DNA of 7,356 nt, taken from the NCBI GenBank assembly GCA_016463045.1, contig JAEMSB010000162.1, forward strand, positions 1 through 7,356, written 5' to 3'. Below the pieces are notes generated by a model. It made no database searches. It was given only the letters and a program-made list of their open reading frames with translations, and was not told the origin of the DNA. Positions 6,200 through 7,356 of this stretch are shown one piece after another (positions within the stretch are counted from its first letter, which is position 1; each line of letters opens with the position of its first letter). This stretch comes from Niveispirillum sp. (GTDB taxonomy: Bacteria; Pseudomonadota; Alphaproteobacteria; Azospirillales; Azospirillaceae). The translations under genes were made by a program, and so were the position numbers.

Positions 6200-7356
6200 C
6201 TATTCGACCGGGGGCAGGCGAAGGGTGACGGCGGTGCCCTGACCGGGTGCGGTCCGCAGGTCCACTGTCCCGCCCAGCGTCCCCGTCACCAGATTATGCA
6301 CGATATGCAGACCCAGGCCCGCCGCACCGATATTGCGGCGGGTGGTAAAGAACGGGTTGAAGGCCTGCTCCCGCAACCCGTCGCCCATACCCTGACCATT
6401 GTCGGTGACACGCAGCAGGATATCCGCCCCGTCGCGTTTCAGTTCCAGCCGGATTGCCGCGTCCTTCGCCGCATCATCGAACGCATGCATCACGGCATTC
6501 TGCACCAGATGCGTGACGCTGCGGGCGATGGCACCGGGCGATGCGCGGCGGAACAGCCCATCCTCCAGCACGGTTTCAAGTCGGATGGGGCGGCCCCGCA
6601 GCAGCAGTTCGATGCTGGGCAGGATTTCGCGCAGATATTGCGCCACATCCAGGTCTTCCTGCTGCTCGTCAGACTGGCTGACCGCCACCTGCTTGAAGCT
6701 TTGCACCAAATCGGCTGACCGGCGCAGATTGTTGACGACAGTGCGGGCCGTATCACCCACATCCTGGATGAACTCGTCCAGGCTGGTGCGGGTCAGGCGC
6801 TTATCGGCGATCTGGCCGATAAGGTCCGTGACCTTCTCCTCCATGAAGCTGGCGCCCGTCAGCGCCACACCCAGCGGCGTATTGATCTCATGCGCGACAC
6901 CGGCCACCAGACCACCCAGCGAGGCCAGCTTTTCCTTCTGGACCAACTGCGCCTGGGTGGCCCGCAACTCGGCCAGTGACTGTTCCAGGGCGGCCGACCG
7001 GCGGGCCAGATCGGCGGTGCGGTCGGACACGACCTGCTCCAGGCGGGTATTATATTCCTGCAGCGCGGTACGGGCGCGGTCCAGCTCGTCGAACAGACGG
7101 GCATTGGCGATGGCGATGGCCGCCTGCGCCGCCAACACCCGCAAAAGCTCCACCCGGTCCGCCGTGAAGGCGCCTGCCGTCAGATCGTTTTCCAGATACA
7201 GAACCCCAATGCACCGCCCCTGATGCACCACCGGCACGCCCAGCACCGATACCGCCCCGGCCCGGTCCCAGCGCCGGTGGCTGGGGAACCGGGTCTGTAC
7301 CCGCGCATCCTCGATCAGCACCGTTTCCAATGTACGTTCAACATAAAGCAGCAGTG
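6200..7356 (-). CDS. Sensor histidine kinase, C-terminal part with GAF domain (truncated by the window edge)
   Basis: The frame is open to the right edge, so the N-terminus is missing. A TTG at 7330-7328 could be taken as a start, but the preceding residues LLLYVERT continue the GAF domain, so it is internal. Counting from that TTG, the end of a GAF domain covers about 1-80 (VLGVPVVHQGRCIGVLYLEN), a coiled coil about 83-133, and the dimerisation/phosphoacceptor helices about 134-215 with His147 in GVAHEINTPLG (codon 6892-6890). The ATPase domain covers about 228-376, with N box Asn278 (LVQNAVMHAF), DNGQGM (310-315), NPFFTTR (325-331) and GLGLHIV (338-344). All catalytic motifs look intact. 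These features match the HPK4-type kinases that end large proteins with Ser/Thr-kinase-like, AAA-ATPase and GAF modules; whether those modules exist here cannot be seen. No receiver domain is attached. The stop lies 97 bp before the repeat gene, same strand, with no strong terminator between them. Confidence 0.92.
   Translation of the reverse strand, partial: LLLYVERTLETVLIEDARVQTRFPSHRRWDRAGAVSVLGVPVVHQGRCIGVLYLENDLTAGAFTADRVELLRVLAAQAAIAIANARLFDELDRARTALQEYNTRLEQVVSDRTADLARRSAALEQSLAELRATQAQLVQKEKLASLGGLVAGVAHEINTPLGVALTGASFMEEKVTDLIGQIADKRLTRTSLDEFIQDVGDTARTVVNNLRRSADLVQSFKQVAVSQSDEQQEDLDVAQYLREILPSIELLLRGRPIRLETVLEDGLFRRASPGAIARSVTHLVQNAVMHAFDDAAKDAAIRLELKRDGADILLRVTDNGQGMGDGLREQAFNPFFTTRRNIGAAGLGLHIVHNLVTGTLGGTVDLRTAPGQGTAVTLRLPPVE

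Noticed and set aside
6179..6718. A + strand frame with GGAGG then ATG at 6179, antisense to the kinase
   Set aside because: The start looks good, but the frame lies over intact catalytic motifs of the histidine kinase on the other strand and its product shows no recognisable domain. The GGAGG is probably coincidental.
7328..7330. TTG start codon for the histidine kinase
   Set aside because: The codons upstream of it to the window edge continue a conserved GAF-domain sequence (LLLYVERT), so the TTG is an internal leucine and the gene begins outside the window.

Overview
The window is high-GC DNA with three protein-coding genes. Gene style, a clear sigma-54 promoter and the histidine kinase type suggest a proteobacterium. 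An alphaproteobacterium of the Rhodospirillales (Azospirillum-like) kind is my best guess, but it rests on general resemblance and not on a marker gene.

Layout. Positions 1-251 hold no gene I can support. There is a terminator-like hairpin near the left edge, then a cluster of inverted repeats and a plausible sigma-70-type promoter. These lead into a GntR-family regulator of the FCD subfamily (252-1019, + strand), closest in motif pattern to UxuR/ExuR-type hexuronate regulators. Only 13 bp later, and converging on it, is the end of a 5.07-kb gene on the minus strand (1033-6102). It encodes a 1689-residue protein made almost entirely of 209 uninterrupted octapeptide repeats. A 97-bp gap (6103-6199) carries a near-consensus sigma-54 (-24/-12) promoter for the repeat gene and two short perfect palindromes. 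The rest (6200-7356, minus strand) is the C-terminal part of a GAF-domain sensor histidine kinase that runs off the right edge. The GAF and kinase sequence resemble the tail of the large multidomain serine/threonine-kinase-like / AAA-ATPase / GAF / histidine kinase proteins.

The item of real interest is the repeat protein. By my parsing, the repeats fill residues 14-1684 in one register with a single one-residue slip. They have the form [S/T]-x-x-Q-[I/L/V]-x-x-[L/M/F]. The protein has no cysteine, no visible signal peptide, no membrane segment and no recognisable globular domain. I do not recognise a named family for it. Proline at position 2, acidic residues at position 3, Gln at position 4 and basic residues at position 6 look like serially capped short helices, but a solenoid of another kind cannot be excluded.

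How the genes relate. The kinase and repeat gene are co-directional, so some kinase transcripts could read into the repeat gene. The sigma-54 promoter, however, implies separate, activator-dependent control. The GntR regulator is convergent and probably unrelated in function to the repeat gene; its own targets are not in the window.
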